A stretch of DNA of 64,000 bases from Streptomyces sp. 1222.5 (GTDB lineage Bacteria > Actinomycetota > Actinomycetes > Streptomycetales > Streptomycetaceae), in assembly GCF_900105245.1 (NCBI RefSeq), contig NZ_FNSZ01000001.1, positions 6,198,001 through 6,262,000 on the forward strand, read 5' to 3'. Position 1 is the first letter of the stretch; each line of letters opens with the position of its first letter. Below the pieces are notes generated by a model. It was not told where the DNA came from. It did no database searches and worked only from the letters and a program-made list of their open reading frames with translations. Positions 26,305-35,209 of the stretch are shown here, one piece after another. Both the position numbers and the translations under genes were made by a program.

Positions 26305-27954
26305 ATGCTGCGCACCATGGCAGCAAAACTGATGCAGCGTCAGCTGACAAGACGTCACATACTCGGTATGGCCGCGCTCCAGACCGCGGCCACCCTCGGG
26401 TTCACCCGCGTGGGCCTCCAGTCCGCCCGCGCCGCCGAACCCGACGCGGTCGAATCCGCCCCGGCGATCGTCGTCGGTTCGGGCTACGGCGGGGCCGTGG
26501 CCGCCCTCCGTCTCGGCCAGGCCGGCATCCGCACCCTCGTCCTGGAGATGGGCCGGCTCTGGAACACCGCCGGCCCCGACAGCAAGGTGTTCTGCTCCAC
26601 CAGCGCCCCCGACCGGCGGTCCATGTGGTTCCGCTCCCGCACCGAGGCCCCGCTCGCCACCTTCCTGTGGCTGGACCTGGTCAACAAGGCCATCGCCCCC
26701 TACCCCGGGGTCCTCGACCGCGTGCACTACGACGCCATGTCCGTCTACGTGGGCCGGGGTGTGGGCGGCGGGTCCCTCGTCAACGGCGGCATGGCGGTCA
26801 CCCCGCTCAAGTCCTACTTCGCCGAGCAGTTCCCGACCGTCGACGCCGACGACATGTACGGCACGTACTTCCCGCGCGCCCGCGCCATGCTCGGCGTCAA
26901 CAGCATCGACCCGGCGTGGTTCGAGTCCACCGACTGGTACCGGTTCACCCGGACCTCGCGCAAGGCCGCCGCCAACGCCGGTCTGCGGACCACCTTCGTG
27001 CCGAACGTCTACGACTTCGGCCACATGCAGCGCGAGGCGGCCGGCACCGCCACGAAGTCCGCGCTCGCGGGCGAGGTCATCTACGGCAACAACGAGGGCA
27101 AGCGCAGCCTCGACAAGACGTACCTCGCCGCGGCCCTCGGCACCGGGAACGTCACCATCCACACCCTGGAGAAGGTGCGCACGATCGCCAGGGCCGCCGA
27201 CGGGTCGTACGTGCTGACCGCGGACCGGATCGACGACACCGGCGCGGTGGTGGAGACCAGGAGCTACGGCTGCCGGTACCTCTTCCTCGGCGGCGGCAGC
27301 CTCGGCACCACCGAACTCCTCGTCCGCGCCCGGGACACCGGCACCCTGCCCGACCTGAACTCCAGTGTGGGCGCCGGCTGGGGACCCAACGGCAACACCA
27401 TGCTCGGCCGCGCCAACCACGTCTGGGACACCGTCGGCGCCGACCAGGCCACCATGCCCGTGATGGGCATCGACGACTGGTCCAACGCCGACAACCCCGT
27501 CTTCGCCGAGATCGCGCCCCTCCCCATGGGGTTCGAGCACTGGATCAGCCTCTACCTCGCGATCACCAAGAACCCCGAGCGGGCGTCGTTCTCGTACGAC
27601 TCCGCCTCCGGGGCGGTCAGGCTCGGCTGGACCGCGGCGCAGAGCGCGGTGTCGGTGCGCATGGCCAAGAAGCTGTTCGACCGCATCAACCTGGCCAACC
27701 TCACGATCTACCGCTACGACCTGTTCGGCTCGTCGAGCAAGGTCTTCGCGGACGACTTCACGTACCACCCGCTGGGCGGCTGCGTGCTGGGCCGGGCCAC
27801 CGACGACTACGGCCGGGTGAAGGGGTGTCCGGGGCTGTACGTCACCGACGGCTCGCTGGTGCCCGGCAACATCGGCGTGAACCCCTTCGTCACCATCACC
27901 GCGCTCGCCGAACGCACGATGGCGCGGGTCCTCGCCGAGGACACCGCGCCATGA
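26305..27954 (+). CDS. Secreted cholesterol oxidase (GMC family)
   Basis: The protein has 549 residues. The N-terminus has RRHILGMAA followed by a hydrophobic stretch ending at SARAAE, a Tat-like signal. The FAD loop is VVGSGYGGAVAALRLGQAG. Residues used by Streptomyces cholesterol oxidase are kept: Glu in FAEIAPLP, His in YHPLGGC and Asn in GVNPFVTI. GRGVGGGSLVNGGMAV is nearly identical to the known enzyme. It oxidises and isomerises cholesterol to cholest-4-en-3-one. ATG 26305 and ATG 26317 are both possible. It interrupts a conserved block between the PimB-like gene and the acyl-CoA ligase gene. Confidence 0.93.
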   Translation: MLRTMAAKLMQRQLTRRHILGMAALQTAATLGFTRVGLQSARAAEPDAVESAPAIVVGSGYGGAVAALRLGQAGIRTLVLEMGRLWNTAGPDSKVFCSTSAPDRRSMWFRSRTEAPLATFLWLDLVNKAIAPYPGVLDRVHYDAMSVYVGRGVGGGSLVNGGMAVTPLKSYFAEQFPTVDADDMYGTYFPRARAMLGVNSIDPAWFESTDWYRFTRTSRKAAANAGLRTTFVPNVYDFGHMQREAAGTATKSALAGEVIYGNNEGKRSLDKTYLAAALGTGNVTIHTLEKVRTIARAADGSYVLTADRIDDTGAVVETRSYGCRYLFLGGGSLGTTELLVRARDTGTLPDLNSSVGAGWGPNGNTMLGRANHVWDTVGADQATMPVMGIDDWSNADNPVFAEIAPLPMGFEHWISLYLAITKNPERASFSYDSASGAVRLGWTAAQSAVSVRMAKKLFDRINLANLTIYRYDLFGSSSKVFADDFTYHPLGGCVLGRATDDYGRVKGCPGLYVTDGSLVPGNIGVNPFVTITALAERTMARVLAEDTAP

Positions 27955-27963
27955 CGCGCTTTC

Positions 27964-27984
27964 AGCGGACCGGCCAGGTCCGCT
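27964..27984. terminator. Small bidirectional hairpin between convergent genes
   Basis: Arms AGCGGACC and GGTCCGCT (8 bp) flank GGCCA. It sits between the ends of the oxidase and ligase genes and overlaps the last bases of the ligase stop. Confidence 0.6.
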
Positions 27985-29779
27985 ACTTCGCGTAGATCGC
28001 CTCGATCTCGTCCGAGTAGTCCTTCGCCACCACGTTCCGCTTGAGCTTCAGCGACGGGGTGAGGTGGCCCGACTCCTCCGTGAACTGGGAGGACAGAATG
28101 CGGAACTTCCGCACCGATTCCGCCTTCGACACCGCGGCGTTGCCGTCGTCGACCGCCGACTGGATCGCAGCGACCAGATCGGGGTCCTCGCGCAGCGACG
28201 CCGCGGTGGAGCCCGCCGGCTTGCCGTGCTCGGCGGCCCACCGGCCCAGGAACTCGTCGTCGACGGTGACCAACGCGCCCACGAACGGCCGTCCGTCGCC
28301 GACCACCATGCACTCCGCGACCAGCGCGTGCGCCCGGATCCGGTCCTCGATCACGGCCGGCGCCACGTTCTTGCCGCCCGCCGTGACGATGATCTCCTTC
28401 TTGCGGCCGGTGATCTTGAGGTAGCCGTCCTCGTCGAGGGTGCCGATGTCACCGGTGTGGAACCAGCCGTCCGCGAGCGCCTCCGCGGTCGCGCCCGGGT
28501 TGTTCCAGTACTCCTTGAACAGGTGCTCGCCGTGCAGCAGCACCTCGCCGTCGTCCGCGATCCGGACCACCGAACCCGGCAGCGGCTGCCCGACCGTGCC
28601 GATCTTCTGCCGGTCCCACGGGTTGAACGCGGTCGCCGCGCAGGACTCGGTCAGGCCGTAGCCCTCCAGCACCGTGAAGCCGATGCCCCGGAAGAAGTGA
28701 CCGAGCCGCTCGCCGAGCGGGGCGCCGCCGGAGATCGCGTACTCGCCCCGGCCGCCGAGGACCGCCCGCAGCTTGCTGTAGACCAGCCGGTCGAAGACCT
28801 TGTGCTTGACCTTCAGGCCGAACGACGGGCCCGAGGCGCTGTCGAGCGCCTTGCTGTACGCGATCGCCGTGTCGGCGGCCTTGTCGAAGATCGCGCCCTT
28901 GCCGTCCGCCTGCGCCTTGGCCCGGGCCGAGTTGTAGACCTTCTCGAAGACGCGCGGCACGCCGAGGACCAGCGTCGGCCGGAAGGCGGCGAGCTCGTCC
29001 GTGAGGTGCTTGATGTCGGGGACGCAGCCCAGCTTGATCGGCGCCATCATCGGCGCGATCTGCACGAGCCGCCCGAAGACATGGGCGAGCGGGAGGAAGA
29101 GCAGCACCGAGCACTCACCGGTGCGGAACAGCGGGCGCAGCCGCTCCACGATGTTGCCGCACTCGGCGAAGAAGCTGCGGTGGGTGAGCACGCAGCCCTT
29201 GGGGCGGCCGGTCGTACCGCTCGTGTAGACGATGGTCGCCGGGTCGTCGGCCTTGGCGAGCGAGCTGCGCTCCTCGACCGTCTCGTCCGACACGTCCTGC
29301 CCGAGCCGCGCCAGCTCCGCCATGCCGCCGGCCTCGATCTGCCAGACGTTCTTCAGCGCCGGCAGCGACTCGCGGACCGCCTCCACCGCCGCCGCGTGGC
29401 CGTCCAGCTCCACGACGCACGCGGTCGCGCCCGAGTCGGACAGGATCCACTGCACCTGCTCCGGCGAGCTGGTCTCGTACACCGGCACAGTGATCGCGCC
29501 CGCGCTCCAGATCGCGAAGTCGAGCAGCGTCCACTCGTAACGGGTGCGGGACATCAGAGCCACCCGGTCGCCCGGCTGCACCCCGGCGGCGACGAGCCCC
29601 TTGGCGGCGGTGCGCACCTCTGCCAGGAACTCCCGGGCCGACACGTCCTGCCAGACGCCGCCCACCTTGCGGGCGATGACGGCGACGTCGGGATGCTGCG
29701 CGGCGTTTCTGCGGACGATGTCGGTCAGATTGCCGTCCGCAGGGACCTCGTACAAAGCCGGAAGGCTGAACTCGCGCAA
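27983..29779 (-). CDS. Long-chain fatty-acid-CoA ligase (FadD15-like)
   Basis: The protein has 598 residues from a TTG start, chosen because GAGGAG lies about 8 nt upstream. It has the AMP-forming ligase motifs VYTSGTTGRPKGC (phosphate loop), YGLTES (A5) and WFHTGDIG (A7), and the C-terminal lysine region KITGRKKEIIV. It activates long-chain fatty acids through acyl-adenylates to CoA thioesters. Its length and neighbours match mycobacterial FadD15 (Rv2187). The upstream region is shared with a divergent phosphoesterase gene. Confidence 0.93.
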   Translation of the reverse strand: MREFSLPALYEVPADGNLTDIVRRNAAQHPDVAVIARKVGGVWQDVSAREFLAEVRTAAKGLVAAGVQPGDRVALMSRTRYEWTLLDFAIWSAGAITVPVYETSSPEQVQWILSDSGATACVVELDGHAAAVEAVRESLPALKNVWQIEAGGMAELARLGQDVSDETVEERSSLAKADDPATIVYTSGTTGRPKGCVLTHRSFFAECGNIVERLRPLFRTGECSVLLFLPLAHVFGRLVQIAPMMAPIKLGCVPDIKHLTDELAAFRPTLVLGVPRVFEKVYNSARAKAQADGKGAIFDKAADTAIAYSKALDSASGPSFGLKVKHKVFDRLVYSKLRAVLGGRGEYAISGGAPLGERLGHFFRGIGFTVLEGYGLTESCAATAFNPWDRQKIGTVGQPLPGSVVRIADDGEVLLHGEHLFKEYWNNPGATAEALADGWFHTGDIGTLDEDGYLKITGRKKEIIVTAGGKNVAPAVIEDRIRAHALVAECMVVGDGRPFVGALVTVDDEFLGRWAAEHGKPAGSTAASLREDPDLVAAIQSAVDDGNAAVSKAESVRKFRILSSQFTEESGHLTPSLKLKRNVVAKDYSDEIEAIYAK

Positions 29780-29904
29780 GACTGCTGCTCCTCATAGGGC
29801 GCCGGCGCCACGACACTGTGTGATGCGACGGTGCGGTCCAAGGCTCGGGCAAGTGCTCGCGGATTCACATGTTGAAATCCTGAGCACGACTGGACTGCCC
29901 GGAC

Positions 29905-30020
29905 GTTACCCGCCGGTATGGCGTCTACGACAGGGGGTCCCGGCGAGATGTTCGCTGCGTCACACAGACTGGCGTTCCTTCGCGCACAGTAGTCCACGGC
30001 TTAACCGACCGGCGAGTAAC
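29905..30020. promoter_or_regulatory. Two inverted copies of a 13-mer in a divergent promoter region
   Basis: GTTACCCGCCGGT at 29905-29917 recurs as GTTACTCGCCGGT on the minus strand at 30008-30020. Each has TACC/TACT and GGT half-sites typical of TetR-type operators. They lie in the 296-bp gap between the acyl-CoA ligase and phosphoesterase genes. Confidence 0.4.
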
Positions 30021-30075
30021 CGCAGGCCGGACCGCCACTGTTCACGCAGACCACACAGGCTTACGCTTGATCGCC

Positions 30076-30873
30076 ATGGCATCCACACCCTCCGGCGACC
30101 GACGGACCCGCGTCCACGTGGTCAGCGACGTGCACGGCAACGCCCGGGACCTGGCCCGGGCCGGCGAGGGTGCCGACGCCCTGATCTGCCTGGGTGACCT
30201 GGTCCTCTTCCTCGACTACGCCGATCACTCGCGCGGGATCTTCCCGGACCTCTTCGGCGAGGAGAACGCCGACCGGATCGTCGAGCTGCGGACCGCGCGC
30301 CGGTTCGCCGAGGCCCGCGAGTTCGGCGCCCGGCTGTGGGCCGGCATCGGCGCCGACCGGGCCACGGCCGTGGAGAGGGCGGTGCGCAAGCAGTACGCCG
30401 AACTGTTCGCCGCGTTCCCGACCCCTACGTACGCCACCTACGGCAATGTCGACATGCCGCCCCTGTGGCCGGAGTACGCCCGGCCGGGCACCACGGTCCT
30501 CGACGGTCAGCGGGTGGAGATCGGCGGCCGGACCTTCGGCTTCGTCGGCGGCGGCCTGCGCACCCCGATGCGCACCCCGTACGAGATCGACGACGAGGAG
30601 TACGCGGCGAAGATCGAGGCGGTCGGCGAGGTCGACGTGCTGTGCACGCACATCCCGCCGGAGGTGCCCGAGCTGGTCTACGACACCGTCGCGCGCCGTT
30701 TCGAACGGGGCAGCCGCGCCCTGCTGGACGCCATCCGCCGCACGAAACCGCGCTATTCGCTGTTCGGGCACGTCCATCAGCCGCTCGTGCGCCGGATGCG
30801 CATCGGCTCGACCGAGTGCGTCAACGTCGGCCACTTCGCCGGGACCGGCAGGCCCTGGGCGCTCGAATGGTGA
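30076..30873 (+). CDS. Metallophosphoesterase
   Basis: The protein has 265 residues from ATG 30076 (a TTG at 30067 is possible). Metal-binding motifs of the calcineurin-like family are complete: SDVHGN, CLGDLV, YGNVD, the His in LCTHIPPE and the final FGHVHQP. It hydrolyses phosphomono- or diesters with two metal ions; the substrate is unknown. TACGCT (30062-30067) lies 8 nt upstream, so a leaderless transcript is possible. It is divergent from the acyl-CoA ligase gene. Confidence 0.9.
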   Translation: MASTPSGDRRTRVHVVSDVHGNARDLARAGEGADALICLGDLVLFLDYADHSRGIFPDLFGEENADRIVELRTARRFAEAREFGARLWAGIGADRATAVERAVRKQYAELFAAFPTPTYATYGNVDMPPLWPEYARPGTTVLDGQRVEIGGRTFGFVGGGLRTPMRTPYEIDDEEYAAKIEAVGEVDVLCTHIPPEVPELVYDTVARRFERGSRALLDAIRRTKPRYSLFGHVHQPLVRRMRIGSTECVNVGHFAGTGRPWALEW

Positions 30874-30888
30874 TCAGCGGGACATCGG

Positions 30889-30924
30889 GTGAAGGCGCCA
30901 GGTCGGTGGCGCGGTAGCCTTCAC
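30889..30924 (+). terminator. Nested stem-loop after the phosphoesterase gene
   Basis: An outer stem GTGAAGG/CCTTCAC and an inner stem GCGCCA/TGGCGC form a two-part hairpin. TAGCCT inside it (30915-30920) could instead be a -10 for the next gene. Confidence 0.4.
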
Positions 30925-30995
30925 GCTGCACACACGTGCGCAGCCCGGCGCGCACGGACCCCTCAACACGGCCTGCATCCGGAGGAGCCACGGCG

Positions 30996-31436
30996 ATGGC
31001 GGAACACACCAGTTCGAGCATCACGATCGAGGCGGCTCCGGCCGACGTCATGGCGGTGATCGCCGACTTCGCACGCTACCCGGACTGGACCGGCGAGGTG
31101 AAGGAGGCGGAGGTCCTCGGGGCCGACGCGCAGGGCCGCGCCGAGCAGGTCCGCCTCGTCATGGACGCCGGCGCCATCAAGGACGACCAGACCCTCGCCT
31201 ACACCTGGACCGGCGACCACGAGGTCTCCTGGACCCTGGTCAAGTCCCAGATGCTCCGCTCCCTGGACGGCACCTACCTGCTCAAGCCGGCCGGCGCGGG
31301 CGCCACCGAGGTCACCTACCGGCTCACGGTGGACGTCAAGATCCCCATGCTCGGCATGATCAAGCGCAAGGCGGAGAAGGTCATCATCGACCGTGCCCTC
31401 GCCGGCCTGAAGAAGCGGGTCGAGTCGGACCGCTAG
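30996..31436 (+). CDS. SRPBCC/START-like lipid-binding family protein
   Basis: The protein has 146 residues. GGAGGAG lies 9 nt before the ATG. It has the SRPBCC helix-grip fold (ITIEAAPADVMAVIADFARYP), which forms a deep pocket for hydrophobic ligands. It matches the place of Rv2185c in mycobacteria, next to the acyl-CoA ligase and the ArsA-like ATPase genes. A lipid-binding role is an inference. No catalytic residues are evident. Two GC-rich palindromes follow. Confidence 0.88.
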   Translation: MAEHTSSSITIEAAPADVMAVIADFARYPDWTGEVKEAEVLGADAQGRAEQVRLVMDAGAIKDDQTLAYTWTGDHEVSWTLVKSQMLRSLDGTYLLKPAGAGATEVTYRLTVDVKIPMLGMIKRKAEKVIIDRALAGLKKRVESDR

Positions 31437-31485
31437 CCGGCCCGCGGGCCGGGGCACGCGGCGGGGCCGGGCACGGCCCGGCCCC
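31437..31485 (+). terminator. Double GC palindrome after the SRPBCC gene
   Basis: CCGGCCCGCGGGCCGG (31437-31452) is self-complementary. It is followed by GGGGCCGGGC/GCCCGGCCCC (31463-31485) with a 3-nt loop. Confidence 0.65.
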
Positions 31486-31536
31486 GGGCGACGGTCCCAC
31501 GCCCCCCACCCCCGCGGTCCGTTACGGTTCACCCTC

Positions 31537-32718
31537 ATGCGCACCATCCTGATCACGGGTCCGGGCGGCAGCGGTCGTACGACCATCGCCGCCGCCACCG
31601 CACTGCGCGCCGCCGAAGCGGGCGACCGCACCCTCCTGCTCAGCGCCGACCGCACCGACACCCCCGGCGCGGCCCTGGGCACCCGATCAGGACCGGTCCC
31701 GGCACAGGCCGCCCCGAACCTCACCGTCTGGCGTCCGGACGCCACGGAACGGTTCCGCGAGGACCTCACCGCCTTCCAGAACCGCGCCGCGGGCGTCCTC
31801 GACCTGCTCGGCGCCGCCCGCCTGGACGCCGAGGAGGTCACCCCGCTGCCCGGCGCCGAGGAACTGTCCTTCCTGCGCGCACTGCGCGACGCGGCCCTCT
31901 CCGAGCGCTACGACCTCCTCGTCGTCGACCTGCCGCCCCTCCCGCAGGCCCTCGCCCTGCTGGCCCTGCCCGAGGAGCTGCGCCGCTACCTGCGCCGTAT
32001 GCTCCCGGCCGAGCGGCAGGCCGCCCGCGCGCTGCGCCCGGTCCTCGGCCGGCTGGCCGGCGTCCCCATGCCCGCGGAGTGGCTGTACGAGACGGCCGCC
32101 CGCTGGGACGTCGAACTCGCCGCCGTCGGAGCCGTCCTCACCGACCGGAACACGGCCGTCCGCCTGGTCGCCGAACCCGGACCGGCCGGCGCCGACGCGG
32201 TCCACGACGCGGCGCTCGGTCTCGCCCTGCGCGGCCTGCGCACCGAGGCCCTGATCGCCAACCGCGTCCTGCCCGACGCCGGCGGCGACACCTGGCTCGC
32301 CGGACTCCTCGCCCAGCAGCGCAAGACCCTCGCCGACTGGCAGGACACCGAGCGGTCCCACGACGTGCACCCCGTCCGGCACCTCGGCCGCGACCCGCAC
32401 GGCACCGACGACCTCGGCGCCCTCGCCGTCCCCGGCGTCAACCCGGAGGCCGCCCCGGTCGAGTGGCCCGTCGCCGACCGCCTCGCCGAGGACGGCGTGC
32501 TGGTCTGGCACATCCCGCTGCCCGGCGCCATACGGGAGGAGCTGGACCTGATCCGGCGCGGCGACGAACTGCTGATCGCGGCCGGTCCCTTCCGCCGTAT
32601 CGTCCCGCTGCCGTCCGCCCTGCGCCGGTGCACCGTCGCCGGAGCCGGACTCCGCGAGGGCGAGCTGCGTGTCCGGTTCGCGCCCGATCCCGACCTGTGG
32701 CCCGCCGGCGGACGCTGA
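31537..32718 (+). CDS. ArsA-like ATPase with altered P-loop
   Basis: The protein has 393 residues. The N-terminus ILITGPGGSGRTTIAAAT aligns with the deviant Walker A of ArsA/MinD proteins (GKGGVGKT), but both lysines are replaced, by Pro and Arg. The switch region LLVVDLPPLPQAL and a C-terminal alpha-crystallin-like domain (about 320-390) fit the ArsA family of actinobacteria (Rv2184c position). Typical members use ATP to load or target a client. Loss of both lysines questions hydrolysis here. TACGGT (31523-31528) lies 8 nt upstream and no Shine-Dalgarno sequence is seen. Confidence 0.85.
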   Translation: MRTILITGPGGSGRTTIAAATALRAAEAGDRTLLLSADRTDTPGAALGTRSGPVPAQAAPNLTVWRPDATERFREDLTAFQNRAAGVLDLLGAARLDAEEVTPLPGAEELSFLRALRDAALSERYDLLVVDLPPLPQALALLALPEELRRYLRRMLPAERQAARALRPVLGRLAGVPMPAEWLYETAARWDVELAAVGAVLTDRNTAVRLVAEPGPAGADAVHDAALGLALRGLRTEALIANRVLPDAGGDTWLAGLLAQQRKTLADWQDTERSHDVHPVRHLGRDPHGTDDLGALAVPGVNPEAAPVEWPVADRLAEDGVLVWHIPLPGAIREELDLIRRGDELLIAAGPFRRIVPLPSALRRCTVAGAGLREGELRVRFAPDPDLWPAGGR

Positions 32719-32775
32719 ACCGGGCACGCCCGTTCGGGTAACGTCGTAAGGGCGAACCGTAGTCAGGAGTCCGCC

Positions 32776-33267
32776 ATGAGCGAAGAGCGTCCCACGTCCG
32801 GTCCCCACGAGGAGGAGCAGCCGCGGGCGACCGACGCCGACGCCTGGGCCACGGCCTGCGCCGAGGACCTCGCCGCCGAGAAGGGCCGGCGCCGCGCCGG
32901 GCACGGCCCGCAGCCGGGTTCGGCCGCCGAGGAACTGCGCAAGTTCGTGGACACCGTGGCCGACAAGCTGTCCGGCCTGGAGTCCCCGCTCCTCACGGGC
33001 CTCGCCGGACCCGCCGCCCAGCAGGTGGTGCGGCAGGTCGTCCAGCAGGCCAAGGCCGCCGTCGAGCCCGTCGTCGAGCGCAACCCGGACGTCTTCGACC
33101 ATCTCGCCGCGGCCGGCTCCGAGCTGCTGGCCGCCTACCGCTCCGCCGTCCAGGCCCAGGAGCGCCGCTGGACCACCGGCGCGTCCGGCCCGAAGGACGA
33201 CGACCGGCCCGACCGTCCCGACCGGGGCGAGGGCACCGGTCCGGGCGAACGCATCGACCTGGACTGA
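32776..33267 (+). CDS. Small acidic protein (DUF5304-like)
   Basis: The protein has 163 residues. CAGGAG precedes the ATG. It is rich in Glu, Asp, Ala and Arg, has no signal peptide or membrane segment, and a central amphipathic helix (about 55-115). Its C-terminal 25 residues are charged and likely disordered. I recognise it only as a conserved Streptomyces protein. It lies in line between the ArsA-like gene and glkA with short gaps, so it may be co-transcribed. Confidence 0.8.
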   Translation: MSEERPTSGPHEEEQPRATDADAWATACAEDLAAEKGRRRAGHGPQPGSAAEELRKFVDTVADKLSGLESPLLTGLAGPAAQQVVRQVVQQAKAAVEPVVERNPDVFDHLAAAGSELLAAYRSAVQAQERRWTTGASGPKDDDRPDRPDRGEGTGPGERIDLD

Positions 33268-33334
33268 AGCCCTTCCACGGCAGGGGCTCGGGTACGGTTG
33301 GCCGTAGCGGGGCTCGACCGGAACTGAGGGATTC

Positions 33335-34288
33335 ATGGGACTCACCATCGGCGTCGACATCGGCGGCACGAAGATCGCGGCCGGCGTGGTCGACGAGGAA
33401 GGCAACATCCTCTCGACCTTCAAGGTGCCGACCCCCACCACGCCCGAGGCCATCGTGGACGCCATCGCCTCGGCGGTGGAGGGAGCGCGTGCGGGGCACG
33501 AGATCGTCGGCGTGGGCATCGGTGCGGCCGGTTACGTCAACCGGCAGCGCTCCACGGTGTACTTCGCGCCCAACATCGACTGGCGCAGCGAGCCGCTGAA
33601 GGAGAAGGTCGAGGCCCGCACCGGCCTCCCGGTCGTGGTCGAGAACGACGCCAACGCCGCCGCCTGGGGCGAGTACCGGTTCGGTGCGGGCAAGGGCCAC
33701 CGCAACGTCATCTGCATCACGCTCGGCACCGGCCTCGGCGGCGGCATCATCATCGGCAACAAGCTGCGCCGCGGCCACTTCGGCGTGGCCGCCGAGTTCG
33801 GCCACATCCGGATGGTCCCGGACGGCCTGCTGTGCGGCTGCGGCTCGCAGGGCTGCTGGGAGCAGTACGCCTCCGGCCGCGCCCTGGTCCGCTACGCCAA
33901 GCAGCGCGCCAACGCCACCCCCGAGCGCGCCGAGGTGCTGCTCGCGCTCGGCGACGGCACCCCCGACGGCATCGAGGGCAAGCACATCTCCATGGCCGCC
34001 CGCCAGGGCTGCCCGGTCGCCGTCGACTCCTACCGCGAGCTGGCCCGCTGGGCCGGCGCGGGCCTCGCCGACCTGGCCTCCCTGTTCGACCCGTCCGCGT
34101 TCATCGTCGGCGGCGGCCTCTCCGACGAGGGCGACCTGGTCCTCGACCCGATCCGCAAGTCGTACAAGCGCTGGCTGGTGGGCGGCAACTGGCGCCCGGT
34201 GGCCGACGTGATCGCGGCCCAGCTCGGCAACAAGGCGGGCATGGTGGGCGCGGCCGACCTGGCCCGCGAGCCCGACCCGATCATGTGA
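33335..34288 (+). CDS. glkA: ROK-family glucokinase
   Basis: The protein has 317 residues, the same length as S. coelicolor GlkA. The ATP site is VDIGGTKIAAGVV, the sugar-binding residues are in ENDANAAAWGE, and the ROK zinc motif is CGCGSQGCWEQYASG. It phosphorylates glucose and, in Streptomyces, is needed for carbon catabolite repression. The ATG follows CTGAGGG. A large palindromic repeat lies after the stop. Confidence 0.96.
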   Translation: MGLTIGVDIGGTKIAAGVVDEEGNILSTFKVPTPTTPEAIVDAIASAVEGARAGHEIVGVGIGAAGYVNRQRSTVYFAPNIDWRSEPLKEKVEARTGLPVVVENDANAAAWGEYRFGAGKGHRNVICITLGTGLGGGIIIGNKLRRGHFGVAAEFGHIRMVPDGLLCGCGSQGCWEQYASGRALVRYAKQRANATPERAEVLLALGDGTPDGIEGKHISMAARQGCPVAVDSYRELARWAGAGLADLASLFDPSAFIVGGGLSDEGDLVLDPIRKSYKRWLVGGNWRPVADVIAAQLGNKAGMVGAADLAREPDPIM

Positions 34289-34323
34289 CGCTCACTTCCT
34301 GAGCTTCGACGCCTGCGCGGCCT

Positions 34324-34390
34324 TCGGGGCGCGGGGACCGAGCGACCGGCCACCACGCACCGGCGGTCGCGCACGCTCCCCGCGCCCCGA
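34324..34390. repeat. Palindromic intergenic repeat after glkA
   Basis: Arms TCGGGGCGCGGGGA (34324-34337) and TCCCCGCGCCCCGA (34377-34390) are perfect over 14 bp. Inner CGACCGG/CCGGCGGTCG sequences extend the hairpin. It shares its sequence with the elements at 2120 and 6921 and probably ends glkA transcription. Confidence 0.7.
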
Positions 34391-34414
34391 GCCGTGAGGC
34401 GTACATTGATCCAT

Positions 34415-35161
34415 ATGGCGCTGCTCCCCAACTCCACGACAGAGCCCGACGGTTCGGCCGTCATCCGTGTGCTGAGCTACAACATCCGCTCGATGCGCGA
34501 CGACACGGACGCCCTCGCCCGCGTCATCACCGCCTGCGCCCCCGACCTCGTCCTCGTCCAGGAAGCCCCCCGCTTCTTCCGCTGGCGCAAGAAGCTGGCC
34601 CGGCTCGCCGCCGCCTCCGGCCAGGTGATCCTCACCGGCGGCGCCACGGCGGCGGGACCGGCGATCCTGTGCGGTCTGCGGGCCACGGTCGAGCGCACCG
34701 AGGACGTCCTGCTCCCGCTCACCCCCGGCCTCCACCGGCGCGGCTTCGCCACGGCGGTCGTACGGTTCGGCGGCGCCCGCCTCGGCGTGATCAGCTGCCA
34801 CCTCAGCCTCCAGCGGGACGAGCGACTGGAGCAGGGCGGCATGCTCCTCGACCGCCTCGCCGGACTGGGCGTGGAGCACGCCGTCGCCGGCGGCGACCTG
34901 AACGAACGCCCCGACGGCCGCACCTTCCGGCACCTCGCCGCAGGTCTCCAGGACTGCCGCGCCACGGCACCCTGGGGCGGCGAGTTCACCTCCACCCCGG
35001 CCCACCCGCACCAGCGCATCGACGCGGTCTTCGCCACCAAGGGCGTCGAGGTGCTCGGCTGCGGTGTCCCACTGGACCAGCCGGGGGTCACCCGGGCCGA
35101 CCTGACGGCCGCGACGGACCACCTGCCGGTGCTGGCGGCACTGCGCGTGCCGGCCGCCTGA
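34415..35161 (+). CDS. Endonuclease/exonuclease/phosphatase-family hydrolase
   Basis: The protein has 248 residues. ATG 34415 is preceded by TACATT 7 nt upstream; a GTG at 34394 is less likely. EEP-family residues are present: RVLSYNIRSM (Asn), VLVQEAP (metal Glu), SCHLSL (His), GGDLNERPDG (Asp and Asn) and the terminal TDHLPVLA (Asp-His). These enzymes hydrolyse phosphodiesters of nucleic acids or inositol lipids. No signal peptide is evident, so it acts in the cytoplasm. It is convergent with the next gene. Confidence 0.9.
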   Translation: MALLPNSTTEPDGSAVIRVLSYNIRSMRDDTDALARVITACAPDLVLVQEAPRFFRWRKKLARLAAASGQVILTGGATAAGPAILCGLRATVERTEDVLLPLTPGLHRRGFATAVVRFGGARLGVISCHLSLQRDERLEQGGMLLDRLAGLGVEHAVAGGDLNERPDGRTFRHLAAGLQDCRATAPWGGEFTSTPAHPHQRIDAVFATKGVEVLGCGVPLDQPGVTRADLTAATDHLPVLAALRVPAA

Positions 35162-35209
35162 GCCGCACATGCCACGCGCCGGCGTCCCCCGCCGGCGCGC
35201 GTCGCGGGC

